DNA from: Fulverythrobacter ferritrahens
GTDB taxonomy: Bacteria > Pseudomonadota > Alphaproteobacteria > Sphingomonadales > Sphingomonadaceae
Assembly: GCF_020539485.1 (NCBI RefSeq)
Contig: NZ_JACDXU010000003.1
Location: 186,001 to 250,000, forward strand
Length of the DNA: 64,000 nt
Direction of reading: 5' to 3'
The notes below the pieces were generated by a model that was not told the DNA's origin, ran no database searches, and saw only the letters and a list, made by a program, of their open reading frames with translations. Of the stretch, positions 8,968 to 16,682 are shown piece by piece. The position numbers and the translations under genes were made by a program. Position 1 is the first letter of the stretch. Each line of letters opens with the position of its first letter.

Positions 8968-9932
8968 ATTGCTCCCGCATGCAGAGTGCAGTTTTCGCCG
9001 GTTTCCACCTGCACGGTGGCGTGGTGGATGTGCCAGCGTTCGTCCAGCTCATGGGCGATTTCGTTGAGGAAGGCGTCGCCCGGATGGCCGGATGGCATCA
9101 CCAGATGGGCAGTGAAGGCGGTTTCGGTGGTGCTCATCGGCCAGATATGGAGATCGTGGACCGCGCTGACGCCGGGCAGCGAGGCCAGCCAGCCGCGCAC
9201 TTCGGCCTCGTCGATTCGGTCCGGCACCGCCAGTAGGCCCATCTTCACGCTGTCCTTCAGCAGGCCCCACGTACCCCAGGCGATCACGGCCACGATCACC
9301 AAGCTGGTGAGGGGGTCGATCCAGCTCTTGCCGGTCAGCACGATCAGGATGCCCGCCATCACTACGCCCACGGAAACCAGTGCGTCCGCCGCCATGTGAA
9401 GGAAGGCGCCGCGAATATTGATGTCATGCTTGCGCCCGCGCATGAACAGCAGGGCCGTGGCAGTGTTGATCACCACGCCGATCCCGGCGACCACGATCAT
9501 GGTGGTGCCTTGCACTTCGGCAGGCTCCACGAAGCGGCGCAGCGTTTCGATCAGGATCGCACCGATTGCCACGAGCAGCAGCCCCGCATTGGCGAGGGCG
9601 GCCAGGATTGAGCTGGACTTGAAGCCCCAGGTGAAACGGGCGGAGGCCGGGCGGGCAGCCATGATGCTGGCGGCCCAGGCGATAAGCAGGCTCAGCACGT
9701 CAGACAGATTGTGGCCCGCATCGGCAACCAGCGCCATCGATCCCGAGAAGAAGCCGTAGATGGCCTCCACAGCCACGAAAATGCTGTTCAGCACTACGCC
9801 GATGGCAAAGGCGCGTCCGAAGTCGGCGGGGGCATGGCTGTGGCCATGTCCCGGTGCGTGGCCATGGCTGTGCCCGCTGGCGTGGCCGTGCAAGGGACTG
9901 TGCGAGTGATTATGCGAGTGATTTGCGCCCAT
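8964..9932 (-). CDS. Cation diffusion facilitator (zinc/cobalt-type efflux)
   Basis: CDF transporters export Zn2+, Co2+ or related ions in exchange for protons. The 322-residue protein begins with about 37 residues made mostly of alternating His-Ser/Gly (HSHNHSHSPLHGHASGH and onward), a likely metal-binding tail. Six membrane segments follow, with the HNLSDVLSL metal site in helix II (VADAGHNLSD) and the paired HMAADALVSVGV in helix V. The C-terminal cytoplasmic domain contains VHDLHIWPMS. It resembles ZitB/CzcD-type exporters. The downstream GFA protein overlaps by 4 nt, suggesting a joint unit with a zinc-binding partner. Confidence 0.92.
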   Translation of the reverse strand: MGANHSHNHSHSPLHGHASGHSHGHAPGHGHSHAPADFGRAFAIGVVLNSIFVAVEAIYGFFSGSMALVADAGHNLSDVLSLLIAWAASIMAARPASARFTWGFKSSSILAALANAGLLLVAIGAILIETLRRFVEPAEVQGTTMIVVAGIGVVINTATALLFMRGRKHDINIRGAFLHMAADALVSVGVVMAGILIVLTGKSWIDPLTSLVIVAVIAWGTWGLLKDSVKMGLLAVPDRIDEAEVRGWLASLPGVSAVHDLHIWPMSTTETAFTAHLVMPSGHPGDAFLNEIAHELDERWHIHHATVQVETGENCTLHAGAI

Positions 9933-9937
9933 GGCGC

Positions 9938-10609
9938 TCAGTCGTACACACAGGAATCGAAGCCGTCACGCCTGACCGTGCCGATCCGGGCGGCGATCGT
10001 ATTGCCATAGCGGCGGGTGAAGCCTGTGGGGTTCACTACCGCCCTTTCCTTGGGCAGGGGCAGGGCCGCTGCGATGCGGGCGGCTTCCACGCGAGAGAGG
10101 CGCGCGGCGGAATGGTTGAAATAACGCTGCGCGCCTGCTTCCACGCCATAGGTGCCGATCCCCGTCTCTGCGACGTTGAGATAGACTTCCATGATCCGGC
10201 GCTTGCCCCACACGCTCTCGATCAGCACCGTAAACCAGGCTTCCAGCCCTTTGCGGAAATAGCCGCCGCCCTGCCACAGGAACACGTTCTTGGCGGTCTG
10301 CTGGCTGATGGTGGAGCCGCCGCGGATGCGCCCGCCTCTGGCATTGCGCTGGATGGCCTTCTCGATCGCTTCCTTGTCGAAGCCGTTATGGCTGCAGAAC
10401 TTGCCGTCCTCCGCCGCGATCACGGCGGAAACCATGTTGCGGTCTATGCGGGAAAGCGGCTCCCAATCCTTGGTGATGCCATTGCCGTCGAGAATCATGG
10501 TCGCCGTCACCGGCGGCGGCACGATACGGTAAATCAGCACCAGCCCCACGCTCAGCACGAGGAACCACACAAAAACCATGACGAGAAAGCGCATGATCCG
10601 AACGGCCAT
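9938..10609 (-). CDS. mtgA: Monofunctional peptidoglycan glycosyltransferase MtgA
   Basis: MtgA (GT51 family) polymerises lipid II into glycan strands at the inner membrane. The 223-residue product has one N-terminal membrane anchor (FLVMVFVWFLVLSVGLVLI). The GT51 motifs follow: AAEDGKFCSHNGFD with the catalytic Glu, GGSTISQQTAKN, and KRRIMEVYLNVAE. There is no transpeptidase domain, which separates it from class A PBPs. It ends 5 bp upstream of the CDF gene on the same strand. A long palindromic repeat lies between it and rpoH. Confidence 0.95.
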   Translation of the reverse strand: MAVRIMRFLVMVFVWFLVLSVGLVLIYRIVPPPVTATMILDGNGITKDWEPLSRIDRNMVSAVIAAEDGKFCSHNGFDKEAIEKAIQRNARGGRIRGGSTISQQTAKNVFLWQGGGYFRKGLEAWFTVLIESVWGKRRIMEVYLNVAETGIGTYGVEAGAQRYFNHSAARLSRVEAARIAAALPLPKERAVVNPTGFTRRYGNTIAARIGTVRRDGFDSCVYD

Positions 10610-10654
10610 GCGTTTCGTTTAGCGAGGTTGGTGGCGAGAGGGAATGGGGGGAAA

Positions 10655-10739
10655 CGTCATTGCGAGCGAAGCGAAGCAATCCAGGGCCGTTGCGTCCGGG
10701 GCTCTGGATTGCTTCGAGGTTTCGCCTCTCGCAATGACG
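10655..10739. repeat. Long hairpin repeat (CGTCATTGCGAG...CTCGCAATGACG), copy 1
   Basis: The outer arms CGTCATTGCGAG and CTCGCAATGACG and inner arms GAAGCAATCCAG and CTGGATTGCTTC form an imperfect 85-nt inverted repeat. A second copy with the same arms but a different centre is at 28901-28984. It separates convergently read units (the rpoH stop and the mtgA start region). Such elements are dispersed in sphingomonads; function is unproven. Confidence 0.8.
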
Positions 10740-10742
10740 AGA

Positions 10743-11660
10743 TCAGGCCGCAGCCAGCAGCCGCTCTCCTGCAATGCGCTGCATGGCCTTCTGAAGCTTT
10801 TCGAAGGCCCGCACCTCGATCTGGCGGATGCGTTCGCGGCTGACGTCATATTCCTGGCTGAGTTCTTCCAGCGTCCGGGGATTATCCACCAGGCGCCGCT
10901 CGGTCAGGATGTGCTTCTCACGCTCGTTGAGGCTGTCCATGGCCTCGGTCAGCATTTCATGCCGCATCTTGGCTTCTTCTGCTTCGGCCACCTGCTCGTC
11001 CTGCAGCGGGGTGTCGTCCGCCAGGAAGTCCTGCCACTGGCCGGAGCCTTCCTCGTCATTGCGCATGGAGACGTTGAGCGAGGCATCGCCGCCCATCATC
11101 ATGCGCCGGTTCATGTTGATCACTTCCTGCTCGGCCACGCCGAGATCATGGGCGATCTTGGCGACGTCTTCCGGACGCAGGTCGGAATCTTCATAGGCGT
11201 CGAGGTTGCGCTTCATGCGGCGCAGGTTGAAGAACAGCTTCTTCTGCGCGGCCGTGGTGCCGATCTTCACCAGGCTCCAGCTGCGCAGGATGAATTCCTG
11301 CATGCTGGCCTTGATCCACCACATGGCATAAGTCGCTAGGCGGAAACCGCGATCGGCCTCGAACTTCTTCACGCCCTGCATCAGGCCGACATTGCCTTCG
11401 CTGATGAGGTCGGACAGAGGGAGGCCATAGCCGCGATAGCCCATGGCGATCTTGGCCACGAGCCGCAAATGGCTGGTCACGAGCTGCGCGGCAGCTTCGG
11501 GATCCTCATGTTCCTGATAGCGCTTCGCGAGCATATATTCCTGCTCGGGCGTCAGCACCGGGAACTTCTTGATTTCGGCTAGATAACGATTGAGGCTCTG
11601 TTCCCCGCTCAGAGCGGGAACGGCAAGAGCCCTCGTTTTGCCGATCTTCTGATTGCTCAC
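10743..11660 (-). CDS. rpoH: Heat-shock sigma factor RpoH (sigma-32)
   Basis: RpoH directs RNA polymerase to heat-shock promoters. The 305-residue protein has region 2 with SHLRLVAKIAMGYRGYGLP and DLISEGNVGLMQGV. The RpoH-box QKKLFFNLRRMK lies near residue 130 and distinguishes RpoH from other sigma-70 group factors. Region 4 has LSQEYDVSRERIRQIEVRA. Likely targets in this window include clpB, whose upstream region has a fitting promoter. The start MSNQKIGKTRAL agrees with the family. Confidence 0.95.
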   Translation of the reverse strand: MSNQKIGKTRALAVPALSGEQSLNRYLAEIKKFPVLTPEQEYMLAKRYQEHEDPEAAAQLVTSHLRLVAKIAMGYRGYGLPLSDLISEGNVGLMQGVKKFEADRGFRLATYAMWWIKASMQEFILRSWSLVKIGTTAAQKKLFFNLRRMKRNLDAYEDSDLRPEDVAKIAHDLGVAEQEVINMNRRMMMGGDASLNVSMRNDEEGSGQWQDFLADDTPLQDEQVAEAEEAKMRHEMLTEAMDSLNEREKHILTERRLVDNPRTLEELSQEYDVSRERIRQIEVRAFEKLQKAMQRIAGERLLAAA

Positions 11661-11794
11661 TTTCCCATACCTTTCACAGTGTCGACCGATATTTTGCGGA
11701 CCCCTGCTGGGCGTCCAAAAGGGAGCACGGCCACTTGCCCCCCGTTCCCCTTATATAGGGGATGAAAGCAGGAAACTCCTGCATTTCGTCGATA

Positions 11795-12742
11795 TCAACG
11801 AGTGGTTTCGTCGATCAGTTCCCTCATATCTGCCGGTAAATCACTTTCGAACCGCAAAGTTTTTCTGGTTACCGGATGTTCAAAGCCGAGTACCGCCGCG
11901 TGCAGCGCCTGACGCTCGAAACCGAGCCGTTTGAGAAGGGGGCGCAAGGGGGCGGGAGTTCGGCCATAGACAGGATCCCCCAATAGGGCATGGCCGATTG
12001 ACGCCATGTGAACGCGCACCTGATGGGTGCGCCCCGTCTCCAGCCGACATTCGACCAGCGCCGAATTATCAAGTTCTTTCAGAACCTTGTAATGCGTTGT
12101 GGCATGCTTGCCCCGGCTGGATTCGTCGGCCAGCACGGCCATCTTCTTGCGATTCGAATCGGATCGCCCGATCCGCGCATTCACCGTGCCGGAAAGGGGG
12201 CGAGGATGGCCCGCCACTAAAGCCAGATAAGCGCGCTCGATGGAATGATCCGCGAATTGCTCGGCAAGGCCGATATGAGCGGCGTCACTCTTGGCCACCA
12301 CCAGCAGGCCGGACGTGTCCTTGTCGATTCGGTGGACGATACCCGGACGGGCGACTCCGCCAATGCCGGAAAGCTGGCCCCGACAATGATGGAGCAGGGC
12401 GTTGACCAGCGTGCCGTCGGGATTGCCGGCGGCCGGATGGACTACCAGCCCGGCGGGCTTGTCGATCACGATCAGGTGCTCGTCCTCGAAAATTACCGTT
12501 AACGGAATGTCCTGAGGCCGGGCCTCTGCCTCGGCAGCGGGGGGGACATCGATTGACCAGCTTGTACCTGCTGTCGGCTTGGCGGAGGCACTGGTAGCGG
12601 GCTTGCCTCCCAGGCTGACGCGCCCTTCGCCGATCAGGGCCTTGACCCGTTCGCGCGAAAGCCCGCTGGCCGCGCTCAGCGCCTTGTCCAGCCGCTCGCC
12701 GCCTGCTTCCAGCACGCCGGTAATGATGTTCTCGGCCCCCAT
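11795..12742 (-). CDS. rluD: 23S rRNA pseudouridine synthase, RluD type
   Basis: RluA-family synthases isomerise uridines; RluD acts on 23S helix 69. An S4 RNA-binding domain (GGERLDKALSAASGLSRERVKALI) leads the protein. The catalytic motif HRIDKDTSGLLVVAK carries the Asp near residue 150, and GRTHQVRVHMASIGHALLGD is the conserved third motif. I chose ATG 12742 because the open frame upstream to 12850 would run into the toxin-antitoxin promoter and adds unrelated Pro/Ser-rich residues. Whether it is RluD or RluC in specificity cannot be decided here; a second RluA-family gene is at 39929-41158. Confidence 0.88.
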   Translation of the reverse strand: MGAENIITGVLEAGGERLDKALSAASGLSRERVKALIGEGRVSLGGKPATSASAKPTAGTSWSIDVPPAAEAEARPQDIPLTVIFEDEHLIVIDKPAGLVVHPAAGNPDGTLVNALLHHCRGQLSGIGGVARPGIVHRIDKDTSGLLVVAKSDAAHIGLAEQFADHSIERAYLALVAGHPRPLSGTVNARIGRSDSNRKKMAVLADESSRGKHATTHYKVLKELDNSALVECRLETGRTHQVRVHMASIGHALLGDPVYGRTPAPLRPLLKRLGFERQALHAAVLGFEHPVTRKTLRFESDLPADMRELIDETTR

Positions 12743-12817
12743 GCCCGTGCGATATGGGGATGGGGCGGGGCTATTCCAAGGGCTCATATCAAGGCGGGTA
12801 GGGGCGGCGCGACAGTC

Positions 12818-12846
12818 TTGTTGTGGCGATGGCGAGGCGTTATAAC
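12818..12846 (+). promoter_or_regulatory. Sigma-70-like promoter of the AbrB/Doc module
   Basis: TTGTTG (12818-12823), a 17-bp spacer and TATAAC (12841-12846) match a housekeeping promoter. The -10 ends 6 bp before the antitoxin ATG at 12853, so the transcript would start at or next to the start codon and be leaderless. Position and motif are seen; activity is inferred. Confidence 0.55.
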
Positions 12847-12852
12847 ACACGT

Positions 12853-13080
12853 ATGAACACCTCGCTCAAAATCAAGAAAATCGGCAATTCCGCAGGGATC
12901 ATCCTGCCCAAGGAAGTGCTGTCGCATCTCAACGCCGAGGTAGGCGAAACACTGTCACTGGTGACGACGCCGCGCGGAATCGAGCTGTCTGCGGAAGAGC
13001 CGGATTTCGAGGCACAGATGGCAGCGGCAAGGGAAGTTATGGCGCGACGCAAACGAGCTTTGCGCGAACTCGCCAAGTAG
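12853..13080 (+). CDS. AbrB/MazE-family antitoxin
   Basis: The 75-residue protein has the swapped-hairpin AbrB fold signature LKIKKIGNSAGIILPKEVL near the N-terminus, as in MazE and VapB-type antitoxins. A charged helical C-terminus (AREVMARRKRALRELAK) probably wraps the toxin. Such antitoxins neutralise the partner and bind their own promoter. I chose ATG 12853; an ATG-containing extension from 12823 would lie inside the promoter. The toxin gene begins 5 bp after the stop. Confidence 0.85.
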   Translation: MNTSLKIKKIGNSAGIILPKEVLSHLNAEVGETLSLVTTPRGIELSAEEPDFEAQMAAAREVMARRKRALRELAK

Positions 13081-13085
13081 ATCGC

Positions 13086-13475
13086 ATGTCGCAAGGATGG
13101 ATATGGATTGCCAGCGAAGTAGCCCTGGCGGGGCATGCCGAGCAATTGGCCGAGCATGGCGGAGCCGATGGTGTGCGCGATGCCGGCGCTCTGGAAAGCG
13201 CAATGCACCGGGCCCAAAATCTGGCAAGCTATGGTGATCCGGATGCGGCGCAGCTGGCTGCGGCCTATGCCTTCGGCATTGTGCGAAACCATCCGTTTGC
13301 CGACGGGAACAAGCGGACCGCAGCGGTTATCAGCGAAACCTTCCTGATGCTCAACGGCTATGCTCTCGTTGCGACTGATGCTGAACTTGTGGTTGCGGTG
13401 CTCTCCCTCGCCGCCGGGGAACTGAGCGAGGATGAATTGGCGGACTGGTTCAGGAACCATGTCGAAGCCATCTGA
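13086..13475 (+). CDS. doc: Doc (death-on-curing) family toxin, Fic fold
   Basis: Doc toxins are Fic-fold kinases that phosphorylate EF-Tu and stop translation. The Fic core HPFADGNKRTA lies at residues 69-79, with His69, Asp73, Lys76 and Arg77. The Lys in place of the second Gly found in AMP-transferring Fic proteins (GNGR) is the Doc pattern. Length is 129, typical for chromosomal Doc. Its partner is AbrB-type rather than the Phd of phage P1, a combination that is common on chromosomes. The end overlaps the JAMM peptidase gene by 17 nt. Confidence 0.88.
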   Translation: MSQGWIWIASEVALAGHAEQLAEHGGADGVRDAGALESAMHRAQNLASYGDPDAAQLAAAYAFGIVRNHPFADGNKRTAAVISETFLMLNGYALVATDAELVVAVLSLAAGELSEDELADWFRNHVEAI

Positions 13476-13884
13476 TCCTTACAGTGACGTCGGGCTGGAG
13501 ATTGTGCGTCCGGCTCTGGAAGCCATCATGGCCGAGGCTGCTCGTGCCGCGCCGGAGGAGGCCTGCGGCTTGCTGCTGGGCAATGATCGCCGCGTCACCG
13601 AAGCGCGCCCGACCCAGAATGTCGCGCAGGACAAGGCGCGCCATTTCGAGATCGATCCGGTCGCGCTGATCGCGGCCTATCGCGCCGTGCGAAACGGCGG
13701 GCCGCAACTGATCGGCTTTTATCATTCGCACCCCTGCGGGCCGGCGGAACCTTCAGCCACGGATCGGGAGCAGGCTGCGGGGGACGGGAAGGTATGGGCC
13801 ATAGCCGGGCAGGGCGTGGTGCGTTTCTGGGTGGATCACCCGGATGGGTTCGAACCGCTTTGCTACAGGCTGGTGGAGGCGTAG
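13459..13884 (+). CDS. JAB1/MPN (JAMM, M67) metalloprotease-like protein
   Basis: JAMM proteins are zinc peptidases; prokaryotic ones act in sulfur-carrier processing or unknown pathways. The catalytic Glu context is APEEACGLLLG near residue 33. The zinc motif GFYHSHPCGPAEPSATD follows near residue 86, with His-x-His-Pro and the distal Ser and Asp. The remaining HFEIDP segment is also typical. Length is 141. The start ATG 13459 lies inside the toxin gene, 17 nt before its stop, so the two may be translated together. No sulfur-carrier gene is adjacent, so the substrate is unknown. Confidence 0.85.
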   Translation: MSKPSDPYSDVGLEIVRPALEAIMAEAARAAPEEACGLLLGNDRRVTEARPTQNVAQDKARHFEIDPVALIAAYRAVRNGGPQLIGFYHSHPCGPAEPSATDREQAAGDGKVWAIAGQGVVRFWVDHPDGFEPLCYRLVEA

Positions 13885-13968
13885 TCCCGGCCCATGCACC
13901 GTCTGCCTGCCTTTCTTTCCACCGGGGATTCCGCCGGCCGCCCGGGCCTGCTAGGGCATGGTTAAAGG

Positions 13969-14007
13969 GTCATGGGCTATAGTCCCATGACTGTGTAACA
14001 CGTGTAA
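13969..14007 (+). promoter_or_regulatory. Candidate operator upstream of chpT (8-bp palindrome plus TGTAACA direct repeat)
   Basis: GTCATGGG (13969-13976) and CCCATGAC (13984-13991) form a perfect inverted repeat around CTATAGT. Directly after it, TGTAACA at 13994-14000 is followed by CG and TGTAATA at 14003-14009, a 9-bp-period direct repeat. A near-identical TGTAACATGTGTAACA is upstream of clpB at 53200-53215. The binding protein is not known to me. Confidence 0.45.
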
Positions 14008-14039
14008 TATCCTTCAGCTGATCGAGCCTGAACCTGAAC

Positions 14040-14681
14040 ATGACCACTTCCCCCATCGACCTAGCCAGCCTGCTTTGTTCGCGCCTGTGCCATGACATGC
14101 TGAGCCCGGTTGGGGCGCTGTCGAACGGGTTGGAATTGCTGGCGGAAGAAAAAGACCCCGAGATGCGGGCTCGTTGCTTCGAACTGCTCGAACAGAGCGC
14201 GAAGATCAGTGCTGACAAGCTCAAGTTCTTCCGCCTCGCCTTCGGGGCGGCGGGCGGCTTTGGCGAGCGGGTGGACGTTGGCGAGGCGCGGCAGGTGATC
14301 GCCGCGCTGGCGGGCGGAAGCGGGCGCATTACACTGAACTGGGCAGTGCGCGAACCCGTGTTGCCCAAGCCGGCAGTGAAGATGCTGCTGAACCTCGCCT
14401 CCATCGGGATGGACGCACTGGTGCGCGGCGGCACGCTGGATATCGGCGCGGAAGTGAATGGCCGCGCCAGCGAGATCGCGGTGCGCGCCACTGGCCCACG
14501 CATCGCCTTTGACGAGAATATCGGGCGGGCCCTGAACGGCACGCTGCCGCCACAGGATCTCTCCAGCCGCACCGCGCCCGCCCATATGATGCATTTGCTC
14601 GCCAGCCAGGCAGGCGGCGGGGTGCAATATGCACTGGGCGAGGATGCGCTGGTGCTGGGCGCGGTGCTGCCGCAAGGTTGA
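14040..14681 (+). CDS. chpT: Histidine phosphotransferase ChpT
   Basis: ChpT passes phosphate from the kinase CckA to CtrA and CpdR in the alphaproteobacterial cell-cycle relay. The 213-residue protein has the phosphoacceptor His18 in LCHDMLSPVGALSNGLELL, followed by a second helix and a degenerate HATPase-like fold without ATP-binding boxes. Length and motif match ChpT rather than a true kinase. A possible operator lies upstream. It is followed 34 bp later by the amidase gene. Its targets include CpdR-controlled ClpXP, whose genes are in this window. Confidence 0.9.
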   Translation: MTTSPIDLASLLCSRLCHDMLSPVGALSNGLELLAEEKDPEMRARCFELLEQSAKISADKLKFFRLAFGAAGGFGERVDVGEARQVIAALAGGSGRITLNWAVREPVLPKPAVKMLLNLASIGMDALVRGGTLDIGAEVNGRASEIAVRATGPRIAFDENIGRALNGTLPPQDLSSRTAPAHMMHLLASQAGGGVQYALGEDALVLGAVLPQG

Positions 14682-14715
14682 TTTCTGTTTCAGGGTCGGG
14701 CGGGGAGCGCGTGGG

Positions 14716-15423
14716 GTGAGCGACAATGAATTCGTCGATCGCGAGGCGCCTTCTCCCAATTGGAACGAGCGCAAGCTGCCCATCTCCATGGTGGTGCTCC
14801 ATTACACCGGCATGCGCACCGGGGCCGAGGCGCTGGAGCGGATGTGCGATCCGGCAGCGGAGGTTTCCGCCCATTACATGATCGAGGAGGACGGCACCGT
14901 CTTCCGTCTGGTGCCGGAGGAGAAGCGCGCCTGGCATGCCGGGCGCAGTCTGTGGCGCGGGATCACCGACGTGAATTCCGCCAGTATCGGGATTGAACTG
15001 GTCAATCCCGGCCATGAATGGGGCTACCGGCCTTTTACGGAAGAGCAGATGGGCGCGCTGATCCCGTTGCTGGCCGACATCAAGGCGCGCCATGACATTC
15101 CGCGCGCCAATATTGTCGGCCATTCGGACATTGCGCCTGCCCGCAAGGACGATCCAGGCGAATTGTTCGACTGGGAAACGCTGGCCTCGCTCCATCTCGT
15201 GCTCAAGACGCCCAAGGTGACGCTGGGCTCCCCCTTCGAGAATGACGGGGCCTTCATGCTGGGGCTGGAACGCTTCGGCTATGACATCTCCGATGGCCGC
15301 GCGGCGGTGCGGGCGTTCCAGCGGCGCTGGCGCCCACGCCGGATCGATGGCGAGATAGATGGGGAACTGGGCGCGATCCTGTTCGCTTTGCTCTTGGATC
15401 GTGACCGCGGCTTGACTAGATAG
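14716..15423 (+). CDS. AmpD-like N-acetylmuramoyl-L-alanine amidase
   Basis: Amidase_2 enzymes cut the bond between MurNAc and L-Ala in peptidoglycan or its recycled fragments. The zinc ligands appear as VVLHYTGM near residue 26 and a later NIVGHSDIAPARKDDPG segment; WHAGRSLWRG and NSASIGIELVN are also standard. A small C-terminal peptidoglycan-binding-like region ends the 235-residue protein. I chose GTG 14716 because residues before it in the open frame are Cys/Trp/Arg-rich and unlike the family, and a GGGG purine run precedes it. No signal peptide is visible, so a cytosolic recycling role like AmpD is likely. Confidence 0.9.
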   Translation: MSDNEFVDREAPSPNWNERKLPISMVVLHYTGMRTGAEALERMCDPAAEVSAHYMIEEDGTVFRLVPEEKRAWHAGRSLWRGITDVNSASIGIELVNPGHEWGYRPFTEEQMGALIPLLADIKARHDIPRANIVGHSDIAPARKDDPGELFDWETLASLHLVLKTPKVTLGSPFENDGAFMLGLERFGYDISDGRAAVRAFQRRWRPRRIDGEIDGELGAILFALLLDRDRGLTR

Positions 15424-15426
15424 GGT

Positions 15427-15850
15427 CTGCCAGGGGGCCGGGCAGCCGCGGCGTTTATGCGTCGAGGAAAGTCCGGGCTCCACGAAACAAGGGTGGCGGG
15501 TAACGCCCGCCGGGCGAAGGGTTTCGGCCCCCAAGCTCAGGGAAAGTGCCACAGAGAGTATACCGCCGATGGAGGGAGACCTCACAGGCAAGGGTGAAAG
15601 GGTGCGGTAAAAGCGCACCGGGGCGCTGGTAACAGGGTCCGCATGGCAAACCCCACCCGGAGCAAGACCGAATAGGGGCAACGCGCCCCGGATTCGTCCG
15701 GGGCAGGCTGGTTTCGAGCCGAGTTGCCCGGGTTGGTTGCTCGAGCCACGGAGCGATCCGTGGCCAAGATGAATGGCTGCCATTGCGGATACGGTCCGGT
15801 TTTCGGATACCGTCCGTGATACAGAACCCGGCTTACAGGCCCCCTGGCAT
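15427..15850 (+). ncRNA. rnpB: RNase P RNA (class A)
   Basis: RNase P RNA is the ribozyme that matures tRNA 5' ends. The closing helix P1 is formed by GCCAGGGGGCC (15429-15439) and GGCCCCCTGGC (15838-15848). Conserved blocks are present: GAGGAAAGTCCGGGCTCC at 15473-15481 onward, ACAGAGAGTATACCGCC near 15551 onward, GGTAAAAGCGCACC near 15606, and the final GATACAGAACCCGGCTTACAGG. Length of about 420 nt suits a class A alphaproteobacterial RNA. It fills the space between the amidase and the ProDH-like gene. Confidence 0.95.
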
Positions 15851-15851
15851 T

Positions 15852-16682
15852 TTACTTCAGGCCCAGCAGATCCCGTGCCGCCCATAGCGGCAGATGCGGC
15901 CGTGCCAGCGGGCTGTTGAGCGCGTAGGGCCACCAGCCAGGCCCGAAGGGCAGATAGAGCCGCACCGGCACTCCCATGCGCTGGGCGACGGCCATGGAGC
16001 GGCGGCGGGGCAACCCGCGCAATTGCTCCAGCTCGCACGGTGTGCCGGCCTGTTCCAGCGCCGACAATGCTGCTTCGGCCAGAGCGGGATCGTGAGTGGC
16101 GATTGCTACCGGCGCCTTGCGTCCGGCCAGGCTGCGGACAAGCGCGAGATAGGCCTTGGCAACGTCCGGCACGTCGCCTTGCGGATCTGCCCATTCGCCT
16201 TTCACGATGCGGATGCGGGCGGGCCTGTTGCGGAAGTGCACCGCGTCGCCGGCGCTGCGCTGCCAGCGGGCAGGCAGGGCAATGCCCGTGCCCGGCAGGT
16301 CCGCGGCCAGGCTCAGCGTGGCATCGGCATCCTTGAGAGCATGGGCATCCAGCAGCAGGTCGATACCGGTGGCCTCTGCCTCCTTGGCAATCGCAGCGAT
16401 CAGCGCATGGTCGAACCGCAAGGGTGGGGCCTTGAGCGAGAGGTAGCTGCTGCCGCCCTGTGCGCCCAGCAAGCGGGCAGCCGCAATATTCGCCGCAGCG
16501 ATGGCTTCGGGTTCCGCATCGTCCGCGTGGAAATAGCCCACCGTGACCGCGCACCCCCTGCGGTTCAAGCGGGCTCCCAGCCGCGCGACATGCTCCGCAT
16601 GGGATGTGGGCAGCAGGCGGCCGAGATGGCGGGGCAAGGCGTAGCGTATATGGCGCGCGCCGGCACGAAGCGAGAATGTCAT
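15852..16682 (-). CDS. Proline-dehydrogenase-like flavoprotein (divergent)
   Basis: The 276-residue protein follows the TIM-barrel plan of proline dehydrogenase. YLSLKAPPLRFD, LLLDAHAL, RIVKGEWADP, VAIATHDPALAEAAL, CELEQLRGLPRR and VRLYLPFGPGWWPYAL correspond in order to the barrel strands of PutA/ProDH. The flavin-contacting Lys and His positions look kept. The last helix, however, lacks the Tyr-x-x-Arg-Arg pattern that holds the substrate carboxylate in true ProDH and reads YALNSPLARP instead. It may therefore oxidise another compound. ATG 16682 overlaps the upstream stop by 4 nt (ATGA), coupling it to the acetyltransferase-like gene. Confidence 0.72.
   Translation of the reverse strand: MTFSLRAGARHIRYALPRHLGRLLPTSHAEHVARLGARLNRRGCAVTVGYFHADDAEPEAIAAANIAAARLLGAQGGSSYLSLKAPPLRFDHALIAAIAKEAEATGIDLLLDAHALKDADATLSLAADLPGTGIALPARWQRSAGDAVHFRNRPARIRIVKGEWADPQGDVPDVAKAYLALVRSLAGRKAPVAIATHDPALAEAALSALEQAGTPCELEQLRGLPRRRSMAVAQRMGVPVRLYLPFGPGWWPYALNSPLARPHLPLWAARDLLGLK

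Noticed and set aside
11747-11761. CCCCT/AGGGG palindrome as rpoH promoter
   Set aside because: No -35 partner could be placed; it may be a simple palindrome.
14329-16554. 741-codon minus-strand open frame
   Set aside because: It crosses rnpB and the amidase gene and has no recognisable domain.
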